Shown: in pieces, positions 49,779 to 58,003 of the stretch
How the letters are laid out: each line of letters opens with the position of its first letter
How positions within the stretch are numbered: the first letter of the stretch is position 1
Source: Hyphomicrobiales bacterium
GTDB lineage: Bacteria > Pseudomonadota > Alphaproteobacteria > Rhizobiales > Rhizobiaceae
Assembly (NCBI GenBank): GCA_900472785.1
Contig: UCJH01000045.1
Location: 1 to 64,000 of the forward strand
Length of the DNA stretch: 64,000 bases
Direction of reading: 5' to 3'
The notes under the pieces: model-generated
Seen by the model: only the letters and a program-made list of their open reading frames with translations
Databases searched by the model: none
What the model was told of the DNA's origin: nothing
Position numbers and translations under genes: made by a program

Positions 49779-50285
49779 CTAGCGATCGTCCGTTCGGCCG
49801 GCGCCCATCGGGTTGGGCAGGTAGCCGGTGAAGCCGGCGATCTTCCACGCGCCGTCATGATGGCGGCAGGAATAGAGCGTCTGCCATTGCAGGATGTCAC
49901 GCGTGCCGTCGGGACGCAGGATAGTGCCGTCGAACTTCTTGCGGACAAGCGCGGTTTTGCCTGAAATCTCGATTTCGCGCAGCGTCGTCGTCCGAAAGAT
50001 CGCGGTGCGGGCATCCTCCGCGAAGGTCTGGCTGGCAAAATCCTGCGCCTGCCGAAGCCATTCGTCGCGATAGGCGGCAAGGTCGGGAAAGGCGAGCGTC
50101 CATTTGTCCGGATTGTCAGCCTTGTTGCCATGGATGCCGATGAAGCCGTCCTCGATGAAATCGTCGGCAACGAGGCTCCAGTCCGCGGCCAGAAAAGCGT
50201 CGATATCGCGGGGCACGAGCATGGTCCAGATCGCATGGCGGGCTGTGTCCGAGGCCGGGAAAGGATTGGTGAAATCGTCACTCAT
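49779..50285 (-). CDS. NTF2/SnoaL-like family protein
   Basis: 168 residues, with an NTF2-like pattern: ARHAIWTMLVPRDIDAFLAADWSLVADDFIEDGFIGIHG, then strands REIEISGKTALVRKKFDG and WQTLYSCRHHDGAWKIAGFTGYLP. No enzymatic activity can be assigned. It is first in the minus-strand operon with the M81 and aldolase-like genes. Its start is preceded directly by one arm of the symmetric repeat at 50288-50368, and I see only a weak ribosome site. Confidence 0.8.
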   Translation of the reverse strand: MSDDFTNPFPASDTARHAIWTMLVPRDIDAFLAADWSLVADDFIEDGFIGIHGNKADNPDKWTLAFPDLAAYRDEWLRQAQDFASQTFAEDARTAIFRTTTLREIEISGKTALVRKKFDGTILRPDGTRDILQWQTLYSCRHHDGAWKIAGFTGYLPNPMGAGRTDDR

Positions 50286-50287
50286 TT

Positions 50288-50368
50288 AAATAATTTTCAT
50301 CCTTTGGAGTTCTCTATAGAAAAAATCTGCTCAATCTGATGAAATGTCAATAATAGAGAAAATTATTT
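50288..50368. promoter_or_regulatory. Symmetric operator-like repeats between the divergent genes
   Basis: AAATAATTTTC (50288-50298) and GAAAATTATTT (50358-50368) form a perfect 11-bp inverted repeat. Inside them, TTCTCTAT (50310-50317) and ATAGAGAA (50353-50360) form a second 8-bp pair. Each outer arm sits next to one of the divergent start codons. RpiR-type regulators bind AT-rich palindromes, and an RpiR gene is in this cluster. Confidence 0.55.
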
Positions 50369-50383
50369 ACATACGGAGTGACG

Positions 50384-50773
50384 ATGTCGATCAAGAGATA
50401 CGGAACGGTCCAGCCGGGAGCCGGCGGCCAGAGATTGCCGTTCGCACGTGCGGTGGAGGCTGATGGCTGGCTCTATGTATCGGGGCAGGTGCCGATGGAG
50501 AGTGGCGAGATCGTCGGCGGAACGATCATCGAGCAGACGCACAGGACGATCCGCAACGTCATCGCCATTCTCGAAGAGGCGGGCTATGGGCTCGAACATG
50601 TGGTGCGCTGCGGCGTGTGGGTGGATGATCCGCGGGATTTCTGGTCGTTCAACAAGATCTACGAAAGCTATTTCGGTGCCCATCCGCCGGCCCGCGCCTG
50701 CGTCCAGTCGCGGATGATGGTGGACTGCAAGGTCGAAATCGATTGCGTCGCCTACAAGTCGTCGAAAGAGTGA
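50384..50773 (+). CDS. RidA/YjgF family protein
   Basis: 129 residues. It shows the family core GWLYVSGQVPMESGEIVGGTIIEQTHRTIRNVIAILEEAGYGLEHVVRCGVWVDD and the arginine and glutamate of the active cleft in PPARACVQSRMM and KVEIDCVAY. RidA proteins hydrolyse reactive enamine/imine intermediates formed by PLP enzymes, which suits the PLP aldolase in the divergent operon. The ATG at 50384 is used, with CGGAG before it; a GTG two codons upstream is possible. It is followed 23 bp later by the RpiR regulator. Confidence 0.9.
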   Translation: MSIKRYGTVQPGAGGQRLPFARAVEADGWLYVSGQVPMESGEIVGGTIIEQTHRTIRNVIAILEEAGYGLEHVVRCGVWVDDPRDFWSFNKIYESYFGAHPPARACVQSRMMVDCKVEIDCVAYKSSKE

Positions 50774-50796
50774 GACGAAACACGGCGGAGGCGGGC

Positions 50797-51660
50797 ATGG
50801 AGATTCTGACGAGGCTGCAGCAGGAGGCAGGGCGCCTGTCTCCATCGGAGCAGCGGATTGCCGACATCCTGTTCTCCGACTTCGATTTTGCCGTCAATGC
50901 CTCGATCGTTGATCTGGCGGGCAGGGCGGAGGTCTCTCCGCCGACCGTCACGCGGTTTGCCCGGCGCCTCGGATGCCAGAGCTTTTCCGATTTCAAGGTG
51001 CAGCTTGCCCAGACCCCTTTTGTCGGCGCGCGTTACCTGCAGCCGGAAACCCTCGCGGTTTCGGCCGCCGATATCACCGAAAACGTCATCGCCAAGGCGC
51101 AGGCCGCGTTGTTTTCGCTGCATCGGGCGCTCGATCCGGCCGTCCTGGAAGCGGCAGCCGATCGGATCGCCGCCGCCCAGATGATCTATGCCTTCGGCTC
51201 CGGCGGCAATTCCGCGATGATCGCCGGCGAGATACAGAACCGGCTGTTCCGGCTGGGCCTGCGCGTAACATCAAGCGCCGACCATGCGCTGCAGTTGATG
51301 ATGACCGCAGCGGCCAGACCCGGCGATGTGATCATCGGCTCCTCGTTTTCCGGGCGCAACACGGAACTGGTGCGGGCCTTCGAACTGGCCCGCGAAGACA
51401 ACGTCTTCACGATCGCGCTGACCCAGACCGGCAGCCCGGTGGCCAAGGCGGCGCAGCTGGCGATCGGCGTCGATCTGCCCGAAGGCAACGACATTTTCCG
51501 CCCGACCTCGACGCGGCTGGCCTATCTCGCTTTGATCGACATTCTGGCGAACCTGACGGCCATGCGGCTCAAGGAGCAGGCAACCGGCACGCTGCGGCGA
51601 ATCAAGCGGCAACTGGTCACGCACCGCGATCCGGACGACCGACAGGTGCTGGGCGACTGA
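50797..51660 (+). CDS. RpiR/MurR-family transcriptional regulator
   Basis: 287 residues. N-terminal helix-turn-helix domain (LSPSEQRIADILFSDFDFAVNASIVDLAGRAEVSPPTVTRFARRLG) and C-terminal SIS domain that usually binds a phosphosugar (IYAFGSGGNSAMIAGEIQNRLFRLG, VIIGSSFSGRNTELVRAFELAR). GGAGG is seven bases before the ATG. It is cotranscribed with ridA and divergent from the NTF2/M81/aldolase operon, so it very likely controls both via the palindromes between them. The effector is unknown. Confidence 0.92.
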   Translation: MEILTRLQQEAGRLSPSEQRIADILFSDFDFAVNASIVDLAGRAEVSPPTVTRFARRLGCQSFSDFKVQLAQTPFVGARYLQPETLAVSAADITENVIAKAQAALFSLHRALDPAVLEAAADRIAAAQMIYAFGSGGNSAMIAGEIQNRLFRLGLRVTSSADHALQLMMTAAARPGDVIIGSSFSGRNTELVRAFELAREDNVFTIALTQTGSPVAKAAQLAIGVDLPEGNDIFRPTSTRLAYLALIDILANLTAMRLKEQATGTLRRIKRQLVTHRDPDDRQVLGD

Positions 51661-51700
51661 GGCTTCTTCCGAATAACAATTCCGGTTCCGTTTGCGCTGT

Positions 51701-52762
51701 TCAGCCAGCCGTCTTGCCGATGTGCTTGATGTTTCCGGTCAGCGTCAGGCCCAGCCTCAGCGAAGCGGACAGCGCACCGGCCATCTGCGGCAGGATCAGC
51801 CATTCCAGCGTCCAGGCGGCGCCCGAGCGTTCCTGTTCATGCACGAGAGACTGGTGCATGCCGGAAAGCTGGACGGCGTTGAAGCGGGCGAGCGATACCA
51901 GCACTTCCGCTGCGACCGGGTTCTGCTTGTGCGGCATGGCCGATGATCCACCGCCCCCTGAAAGCGCGATTTCATCGCCGATCTCGGCCATCAGGGCGAT
52001 ATCCTGGCCGAATTTGCCGAGGCTTCCGGTGATCAGCGAAAAAAGCCCGGCGATCTCGGCAAGGCCATCGCGCTGGCTTTGCCATTGCGGCCGATCGGCA
52101 AGGCCGAGTGCGGCGGCAAGCGCGGATCGCAGCGCCGGTCCCCTGTCGCCGAATTTTTCCAGCGTACCTGCGGCACCGCCGAACTGGAGGGCGAAAGCGG
52201 TTTCGTCGAGTGCGGCCAGACGGGCATGGTGACGCTCCAGCGGCGCGCGCCAGGATGAGATGCGGTCGGAAACGGTGATCGGGATGGCCGCCTGCATGCG
52301 GGTGTACCCCGTCAGTCCGGCCTTGCCGTGCCTGTCTGCCAAAGCGGCCATGCTCTCTATGATGGAGGACAGTTTTGTCCGGACACATGCGCAGACGGCT
52401 TTCAGCCGCAGCATCAGGCTGGTGTCGATGATGTCCTGGCTGGTGGCGCCGAAGTGGACATGGACAGCGACATCGTCGCCGATCGCCTCGCGGATCTGCC
52501 GCACGAGTTCTGGTACCATGACGCCATCTGACGCGACGGCTTGCCGGAGAGCATTCACGTCCGGCCGGAAGGTGGCGCAAAGCGCCGCGATGCGCTCGGC
52601 GGCGTCGCGCGGAATGAGACCATGCCTTGCCTGGACGGTGGCGAGCGCCGCCTCGAAGGCGAGCATGGCGTTCACGTCCGCTTCCGCCGAAAAGAAAGCC
52701 GCGATCTCGGGATCGCCGAGGAGGCCGGACAGGATGGGATGGTCGAAGGCCGAATAGGTCAT
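51701..52762 (-). CDS. pcaB: 3-carboxy-cis,cis-muconate cycloisomerase
   Basis: Second step of protocatechuate breakdown: converts beta-carboxy-cis,cis-muconate to gamma-carboxymuconolactone. 353 residues, fumarase/aspartase superfamily, somewhat shorter than many homologues (about 450), which end in an extra C-terminal region. Signatures: VHFGATSQDIIDTSL (105-119) and GGGGSSAMPHKQNPVAAE. Last gene of pcaDCHGB, 8 bp after pcaG. It converges on the RpiR gene with 40 bp between. Confidence 0.93.
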   Translation of the reverse strand: MTYSAFDHPILSGLLGDPEIAAFFSAEADVNAMLAFEAALATVQARHGLIPRDAAERIAALCATFRPDVNALRQAVASDGVMVPELVRQIREAIGDDVAVHVHFGATSQDIIDTSLMLRLKAVCACVRTKLSSIIESMAALADRHGKAGLTGYTRMQAAIPITVSDRISSWRAPLERHHARLAALDETAFALQFGGAAGTLEKFGDRGPALRSALAAALGLADRPQWQSQRDGLAEIAGLFSLITGSLGKFGQDIALMAEIGDEIALSGGGGSSAMPHKQNPVAAEVLVSLARFNAVQLSGMHQSLVHEQERSGAAWTLEWLILPQMAGALSASLRLGLTLTGNIKHIGKTAG

Positions 52763-52770
52763 GCGAGGCT

Positions 52771-53385
52771 CTAGATATCGAGAAAGACGGTTTCCTTCTC
52801 GCCCTGGAGATGGATGTCAAAGGTATAGACCGATCCCTCCACGGAGGCGATCAGCGTTTCGACCCGGTGCCGGTGTTCGATCCGTGCAAGCAGCGGGTCT
52901 TCAGCATTCGCCTCCACCTCGTCCGGAAAATAGAGCCGCGTGTGCAGGCCGATATTGATGCCGCGGGCGACGATCCAGACGGTAATATGCGGCGCCATGA
53001 GGCGACCATCCTTGAAGGGCGCGCGTCCGGGTTTGACGGTCTCGAACACGTATTCGCCGGTGTCGGCGCTGGTCGGACAACGGCCCCAGCCGGTGAAATT
53101 CGGATCGGCCTGGCCGCGAAGATCGGATGGGCTGTTATAAAATCCCGCCGCATCGGCCTGCCAGATTTCGACCATCGCATCCTTGAGCGGCGTTCCGGCA
53201 CCGTCGATCACCCGTCCGCAGATCGTGATCCGCTGCCCACGTGTGCGGTCGTTGACCATCGACGCGCCGAGGTCGGCCTCGTAGACGCCGGTGATGCCGG
53301 CGAAGTTGGGCGTGCAGCCGATGTGGACATAGGGTCCGGCGGTTTGCGAGGCTGTTTCCTTCAGCTGTCCGAGTTCCTGGACCAT
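52771..53385 (-). CDS. pcaG: Protocatechuate 3,4-dioxygenase alpha subunit
   Basis: 204 residues. Partner of PcaH in the ring-cleaving intradiol dioxygenase. Core signature: YVHIGCTPNFAG, GQRITICGRVIDGAGTPLKDAMVEIWQADAAGFY, HITVWIVARGINIGLHTRLYFPDE. The alpha subunit shares the beta-sandwich but does not bind the iron. Its start overlaps the pcaH stop as ATGA, so the two are translationally coupled and made in equal amounts. Confidence 0.95.
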   Translation of the reverse strand: MVQELGQLKETASQTAGPYVHIGCTPNFAGITGVYEADLGASMVNDRTRGQRITICGRVIDGAGTPLKDAMVEIWQADAAGFYNSPSDLRGQADPNFTGWGRCPTSADTGEYVFETVKPGRAPFKDGRLMAPHITVWIVARGINIGLHTRLYFPDEVEANAEDPLLARIEHRHRVETLIASVEGSVYTFDIHLQGEKETVFLDI

Positions 53386-54134
53386 CAGTTGCCCTCCATC
53401 CGGTTTTCAAACAGCGTCGAGCGGCGGCCGCGCAATACGATGTCGAATTTGTAGGCACGCGCATCCATCGGGATGGTGTTGGCCATGTCGAGCGGCGCGA
53501 TCAACAGTTCGATCGCCCGCCTGTCCGGGATGGTCGAGACGATCGGACAGCGCCAGATCAGCGGGTCGCCCTCGAAATACATCTGGGTGATCAGCCGCTG
53601 GGCAAAGCCATGGCCGAACACCGAGAAATGGATATGGGCGGGGCGCCAGTCGTTCGGGCCATTGGGCCAGGGGTAGGGGCCGGGCTTGATCGTCCGGAAG
53701 CGGTAGGCGCCGTCCGCGCCGGTGATCGTCCGGCCGCAGCCGCCGAAATTCGGATCGAGCGGCGCAAGATAGCTTTCCTTCTTGTGGCGATAGCGTCCGC
53801 CGGCATTGGCCTGCCAGAATTCGAGAAGCGCGCCCGGCACCGGGCGGCCGCGCTCGTCCAGCACCCGGCCATGCACGATGATGCGTTCGCCGATGGCGGA
53901 TTCGCCCCGCTTTGCGAAATTGTGGATCAGGTCGTCGTCCAGTTCGCCCAGGATCGCATGGCCGAAGACAGGGCCGGTGATTTCCGAAAGCGTGTTGTCG
54001 AGCGCCAGCAAGGCCTTTTGCGGCGAACGCAGCACGCTGGTCTTGTAGGCTGGCGTCAGAGCCGGCGCATGCCAGGCGCGGTCGCGGGGGAAGAAGGCTC
54101 CGGTCTCCGGCTTGGTGTTGGATATATCGGACAT
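53385..54134 (-). CDS. pcaH: Protocatechuate 3,4-dioxygenase beta subunit
   Basis: 249 residues. Catalytic subunit that opens the protocatechuate ring between the two hydroxyl groups with O2. The non-haem Fe(III) ligands are visible: Tyr in [12 protein letters not shown], another Tyr in the preceding region, and the two His of [12 protein letters not shown]. Conserved [27 protein letters not shown] precedes them. Length and motif order match the family. Third gene of pcaDCHGB, 14 bp after pcaC. Confidence 0.96.
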   Translation of the reverse strand: MSDISNTKPETGAFFPRDRAWHAPALTPAYKTSVLRSPQKALLALDNTLSEITGPVFGHAILGELDDDLIHNFAKRGESAIGERIIVHGRVLDERGRPVPGALLEFWQANAGGRYRHKKESYLAPLDPNFGGCGRTITGADGAYRFRTIKPGPYPWPNGPNDWRPAHIHFSVFGHGFAQRLITQMYFEGDPLIWRCPIVSTIPDRRAIELLIAPLDMANTIPMDARAYKFDIVLRGRRSTLFENRMEGN

Positions 54135-54148
54135 GGTCGGGCCTGCCT

Positions 54149-54553
54149 CTAGATTGTTTTTCCGGCATCCATCTCGCCGAACACCTGCTTGGCGATCCTG
54201 ATCGCCCGGTTGGCGGCGGGCACTCCGGCATAGATCGCCACATGCAAAAGCGCTTCGCCGATGTCCTCGCGCGTCGCCCCGGTATTGGCCGTGGCGCGCA
54301 CATGCATGGCCACTTCCTCGTCATGTCCGAGGGCTGCCAGAAGCGCGATCGTCACCATCGAACGTTCGCGCTTCGACCAGGCGGGGCGCGACCAGACATG
54401 GCCCCATGCCGCTTCGGTGATCAGTTCCTGAAAGGGTTGATCGAAAGGCGTTGCCGCAGCCGTGGCGCGATCGACATGGTCGTCGCCGAGCACCGAGCGC
54501 CGGGTCGCGAGGCCCTGCGTGTAGCGGTCGGAAGGCATGGCGCCATCAGCCAT
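54149..54553 (-). CDS. pcaC: 4-carboxymuconolactone decarboxylase
   Basis: 134 residues, standard length. Converts gamma-carboxymuconolactone to beta-ketoadipate enol-lactone. Signature: [38 protein letters not shown] and [44 protein letters not shown]. In some bacteria PcaC is fused to PcaD; here they are separate but overlap by 8 bp, showing coupling. Confidence 0.95.
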   Translation of the reverse strand: MADGAMPSDRYTQGLATRRSVLGDDHVDRATAAATPFDQPFQELITEAAWGHVWSRPAWSKRERSMVTIALLAALGHDEEVAMHVRATANTGATREDIGEALLHVAIYAGVPAANRAIRIAKQVFGEMDAGKTI

Positions 54554-55358
54554 TGGCGTCTTCTCCTGGAGGAATGGTATCGATGAAGGCGCGCAGGATG
54601 TCGGTCAGGATATCCGGCTGCTCGACGCAGGGGATATGGCCGGCATCCTTGATGATCTCGTAGCGGGCACCGGGAATGAGCTTCGCGGTGGACAGCACCA
54701 GTTCGGGCGGTGTCGAGCCGTCCTGGTCGCCGACGATGCAGATCGTCGGCACGGCGATCTTGCGCACCGCCTCGGTAAAATCGGCATCGCGCACGGCGGC
54801 GCAGGTTGCGACGTAGCCGGCCACCGGCTGGCGGATTAGCATGTTGCGATAACCGGCCAGCGCCGAAGCCTGTCCGGAGCGATAGGCCGGCGTGAACCAG
54901 CGTTCGAGCACCGTGTCGGCAATGCCGTCGATGCCGTTTGCCTCGACGGCGGAAATGCGGCCGTTCCAGATGTCCGGCGTTCCGATCTTGTGGGCGGTGT
55001 CGCACAGCACGAGCGCGCGCACCAGATCCGGGCGGCGCTGATAGAGCCCCTGGGCGATCATCCCGCCGACGGACAGGCCGCAGATGATCGCATCCTTGAC
55101 CGCGAGATGATCGAGCAGCGCGACGAGATCGCCGACATGGGTCTCAATTCTGTCGGCCGCCTGGCCGATATCGGACAGGCCGTGGCTGCGCTTGTCATAG
55201 GTGACGATCGGAAAATCGCCCGCCAGCCGCACGATGACATCGCGCCAGATGCGGAAATCGGTGCCGAGCGAATTGGCAAAGACGATCACGGGCCGGCCGG
55301 CGGGGCCGCCGATGGTCTGGTAATGCAGGGCGATGTCATTGATGCGGGCAAACTGCAC
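54546..55358 (-). CDS. pcaD: 3-oxoadipate enol-lactonase
   Basis: 270-residue alpha/beta hydrolase that opens beta-ketoadipate enol-lactone to beta-ketoadipate. Nucleophile Ser96 in GLSVGGM, and a C-terminal catalytic His near AGHIPCVEQP. It is the first gene of pcaDCHGB, read divergently from pcaQ across an 83-bp gap containing a PcaQ-type site. In rhizobia, PcaQ activates this operon in response to beta-carboxymuconate and carboxymuconolactone. Confidence 0.95.
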   Translation of the reverse strand: MQFARINDIALHYQTIGGPAGRPVIVFANSLGTDFRIWRDVIVRLAGDFPIVTYDKRSHGLSDIGQAADRIETHVGDLVALLDHLAVKDAIICGLSVGGMIAQGLYQRRPDLVRALVLCDTAHKIGTPDIWNGRISAVEANGIDGIADTVLERWFTPAYRSGQASALAGYRNMLIRQPVAGYVATCAAVRDADFTEAVRKIAVPTICIVGDQDGSTPPELVLSTAKLIPGARYEIIKDAGHIPCVEQPDILTDILRAFIDTIPPGEDANG

Positions 55359-55395
55359 GGGAATCTCCTCTTCAGGCAGACTGAAGCTTTTATCT

Positions 55396-55443
55396 GGTTA
55401 GGTAAAATGATATTTTTTCCTGATTACTTAACCTGTGAGTTAT
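55396..55443. promoter_or_regulatory. PcaQ-type operator between pcaD and pcaQ
   Basis: TTAACC-TGTG-AGTTAT (55428-55443) matches the reverse form of the PcaQ site described for Sinorhizobium meliloti (ATAACC-N4-GGTTAA) with one mismatch. GGTTAGGTAAA (55396-55406) and ATTACTTAACC (55423-55433) also form an imperfect inverted repeat. Confidence 0.6.
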
Positions 55444-56395
55444 GAAATCGATGATCGACAGTCGGGTGAAGTTTCGTCATTTGCAGACTTTTGTCGAGGT
55501 CGCGCGCCAGAAAAGCGTGATGAAGGCGGCCGGACTGCTGCACGTCAGCCAGCCGGCCGTGACCAAGACCATTCGCGAGCTGGAGGAGGTTCTGGGTGTT
55601 TCCCTTTTCGAGCGCGACGGGCGCGGCATCAGGATCACACGCTACGGAGAGGTCTTTCTGCGCCATGCCGGCGCCACCCTGACCGCGCTGCGACAGGGGC
55701 TTGATTCGGTATCGAGCGCACGCTCGGGGGATGCCGTGCCGATCCGCATCGGCGCGTTGCCGACCGTCTCCAGCCGGATCATGCCGCAGGCGATCACGGC
55801 CTTTCTCAAGGAGGAGACCGGCAGCCGCATCAAGATCGTCACAGGCGAAAACGGCGTTCTGCTTGAGCAGTTGCGGGTCGGCGATCTCGACCTCGTCGTC
55901 GGTCGCCTGGCGGCACCCGAGCAGATGGCGGGTTTTTCCTTCGAGCACCTCTATTCCGAACGGGTGGTGCTTGCGGTAAGGGCCGGTCATCCGCTGCTTG
56001 GGGGCACGCAATCAGTCTTCGGCATGCTCGGGACCTACCCGGTGCTGATGCCGACGCGGGCCTCGATCATCCGCCCTTTCGTCGAGCGGTTCCTGATCGC
56101 CAACGGGATCGCCGGCCTGCCCACACAGATCGAAACGGTCTCTGATGCCTTCGGCCGCGCCTTCGTCCGGTCAAGCGACGCGGTCTGGATCATCTCCGCC
56201 GGTGTGGTGGACAGCGATATCAGGGATGGCTCGATGCTGGCATTGCCCATCGATACGAGCGAAACGAAGGGGCCGGTCGGCCTGACCATGCGCACGGACG
56301 CGGTGCCAAGCCTGCCGATGGCTCTGCTGATCCAGACGGTGCGGGAAGCCGCCACAAATATCGCGCGAGATGATACTGCTCAATCGCCCGAGTAG
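55442..56395 (+). CDS. pcaQ: PcaQ, LysR-type activator of the pca operon
   Basis: 317 residues. N-terminal DNA-binding part VKFRHLQTFVEVARQKSVMKAAGLLHVSQPAVTKTIRELEEVLG, then the effector domain (PIRIGALPTVSSRIMPQAITAFLKEE). Position beside pcaDCHGB and the sequence both identify it. Two start candidates: ATG at 55442, or ATG at 55451 (MIDSRVKFRHL), which fits related proteins better; neither has a good ribosome site. Its last 16 bp overlap the convergent sulfite-oxidase-like gene. Confidence 0.93.
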   Translation: MKSMIDSRVKFRHLQTFVEVARQKSVMKAAGLLHVSQPAVTKTIRELEEVLGVSLFERDGRGIRITRYGEVFLRHAGATLTALRQGLDSVSSARSGDAVPIRIGALPTVSSRIMPQAITAFLKEETGSRIKIVTGENGVLLEQLRVGDLDLVVGRLAAPEQMAGFSFEHLYSERVVLAVRAGHPLLGGTQSVFGMLGTYPVLMPTRASIIRPFVERFLIANGIAGLPTQIETVSDAFGRAFVRSSDAVWIISAGVVDSDIRDGSMLALPIDTSETKGPVGLTMRTDAVPSLPMALLIQTVREAATNIARDDTAQSPE

Positions 56396-57042
56396 CGTTC
56401 CTCGGCCCAGGGGTCACCGCGCATGTGATAGCCGTTGCGCTCCCAGAAGCCGGCTTGGTCTTCGGTCAGGAATTCGATGCGGTTGATCCACTTGGCGCTT
56501 TTCCAGAGATAGAGATGCGGCACGATCAGCCGCACCGGCCCGCCGTGATCGCGGGTCAGCGGTTCACCCTCCCAATGGGTGGCGAGAAGCGCATCCTCTG
56601 ACGCGAAATCGGCGAGTGGCAGATTGGTCGTATAGCCGTCATAGCTGGTCAGCATGACGAAAGCGGCGTCCGGTCTCGGCATCACCTCGTCGAGCAGGTC
56701 ATGGGTGGAAACGCCCTGCCAGCGATTGTCGTAGCGCGACCATGTGGTCACGCAGTGCATGTCGGACAGTTTGCTGCTTTTGGGCAGCGCATCGAAGGCC
56801 TGCCAGTTCAACGACAGCTTGTTTTCGACTGCGCCGGCCACATCCAGCCGCCAATTGTCGGTGCGCACCAGGGGCTGTTGGCCGAGGTCGAGCACCGGCC
56901 AGTTCTTGACGAGATGCTGGCCGGGCGGAAGACGATCGGACTGAGGCCGCGTCACACGGCCGGTGAGGAATTTGCCCTCTTCGGCCCATTTGCGCTTGGA
57001 TGCCGTCAGCTTGGTTTCCGGTGTCTGCGTGTCGTCGCTCAT
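56380..57042 (-). CDS. Sulfite oxidase-like molybdopterin oxidoreductase
   Basis: 220 residues with the molybdopterin-binding fold of the sulfite oxidase/MsrP group: LDVAGAVENKLSLNWQAFDALP, the cysteine of SDMHCVTTWSRYDNRWQGV that would bind molybdenum, and PVRLIVPHLYLWKSAKWINRIEFL. It lacks a signal peptide and dimerisation domain, so it is a small cytoplasmic variant (YuiH-like). The substrate is unknown. It sits between pcaQ and pcaR but has no evident role in protocatechuate metabolism. Confidence 0.88.
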   Translation of the reverse strand: MSDDTQTPETKLTASKRKWAEEGKFLTGRVTRPQSDRLPPGQHLVKNWPVLDLGQQPLVRTDNWRLDVAGAVENKLSLNWQAFDALPKSSKLSDMHCVTTWSRYDNRWQGVSTHDLLDEVMPRPDAAFVMLTSYDGYTTNLPLADFASEDALLATHWEGEPLTRDHGGPVRLIVPHLYLWKSAKWINRIEFLTEDQAGFWERNGYHMRGDPWAEERYSGD

Positions 57043-57110
57043 GATGGGTCGTTCCGCTTCGGGTGCCCATTAGATGTTGCCCGTACCCGGTCCTGTCAAG
57101 CGCCCCGCAA

Positions 57111-57866
57111 TCAGCGCAGGACCTGTTTCAAGGCGGCCTTCGCCTCGAAAAGCGCCGGCAGGTAGCGCTCGGCCAGGGCGGAGGCCGGCACGCTGGCCGC
57201 CGGGGCGCCGATGTTGAGGGCGGCGACCACCCGGCCACGGTCGTTCTCCAGCGGCACGGCGATCGAGCAGAGGCCGAGTTCCAGCTCCTGATCGATCAGT
57301 GCATAACCCTGCGCCCGCACGCGCTGCAGTTCGGCGATGATCTCGTCCGGCTTCGTCAGGGTGTTGGGCGTATTGGCCTTCAGCTCCGAGCGGGACAGGA
57401 TGGCCCGGGCGTCAGTCTCGGGCAGGGCGGCGAGAAGCACGCGGCCCATCGAGGCGCAATAGGCCGGCAGCCGGCTGCCGGGCGTCAGGTTGATCGACAT
57501 CACCCGTTTTTGCGCGGCGCGGGCGATATAGACGATGTCCGTGCCGTCGAGCACGGAGGCCGACGCGCTCTGCCCGGTGCGTTCCGAAAGCTGGTCGAGA
57601 AAGGGTTGCACCAGCGTCGGCAGTGGCGTCGCGGCCAGATAGGCATGGCCGAGCCGCAGGATTTTCGGCGTCAGGGCAAAGAACTTGCCGTCGTAATCCG
57701 CGTAACCGAGTTCGGCGAGGGTCAACAGGCAGCGGCGGGCGGTGGCGCGGTCGAGGCCCGTGGTCTTCGAGACGTCGGAGATCGACAGGCGCGGCCGGGT
57801 CTCGTCGAACGTCTCGATGACGCTCAGCCCCTTGGCAAAACCGCTGATGAAATCCGTTTCGCGCAC
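57111..57866 (-). CDS. pcaR: PcaR, IclR-family regulator of pcaIJF
   Basis: 251 residues. N-terminal winged helix (FISGFAKGLSVIETFDETRPRLSISDVSKTTGLDRATARRCLLTLAELGY) and IclR effector domain (LPTLVQPFLDQLSERTGQSASASVLDGTDIVYIARAAQKRV ... GSRLPAYCASMGRVLLA). The effector is probably beta-ketoadipate, as in other PcaR proteins. It is divergent from pcaIJF, with a 12-bp perfect inverted repeat between the genes as the likely operator. Confidence 0.94.
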   Translation of the reverse strand: MRETDFISGFAKGLSVIETFDETRPRLSISDVSKTTGLDRATARRCLLTLAELGYADYDGKFFALTPKILRLGHAYLAATPLPTLVQPFLDQLSERTGQSASASVLDGTDIVYIARAAQKRVMSINLTPGSRLPAYCASMGRVLLAALPETDARAILSRSELKANTPNTLTKPDEIIAELQRVRAQGYALIDQELELGLCSIAVPLENDRGRVVAALNIGAPAASVPASALAERYLPALFEAKAALKQVLR

Positions 57867-57893
57867 GACAACCTTCCTCGTTCAATAATGCTG

Positions 57894-57934
57894 TTTTGTG
57901 CGATATATGAACAAAAGTCAATTATCGCACAAAA
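57894..57934. promoter_or_regulatory. Operator between pcaR and pcaI
   Basis: TTTTGTGCGATA (57894-57905) and TATCGCACAAAA (57923-57934) are a perfect 12-bp inverted repeat with a 17-bp spacer. The GTGCGATA/TATCGCAC core resembles sites bound by IclR-type pca regulators. Confidence 0.75.
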
Positions 57935-58003
57935 TATTTGACGACCATGCCGTTGCGGATTTAACTCCGGCCACGAAACGGCATTAGCCGAGGAGGAGAT
58001 GGA

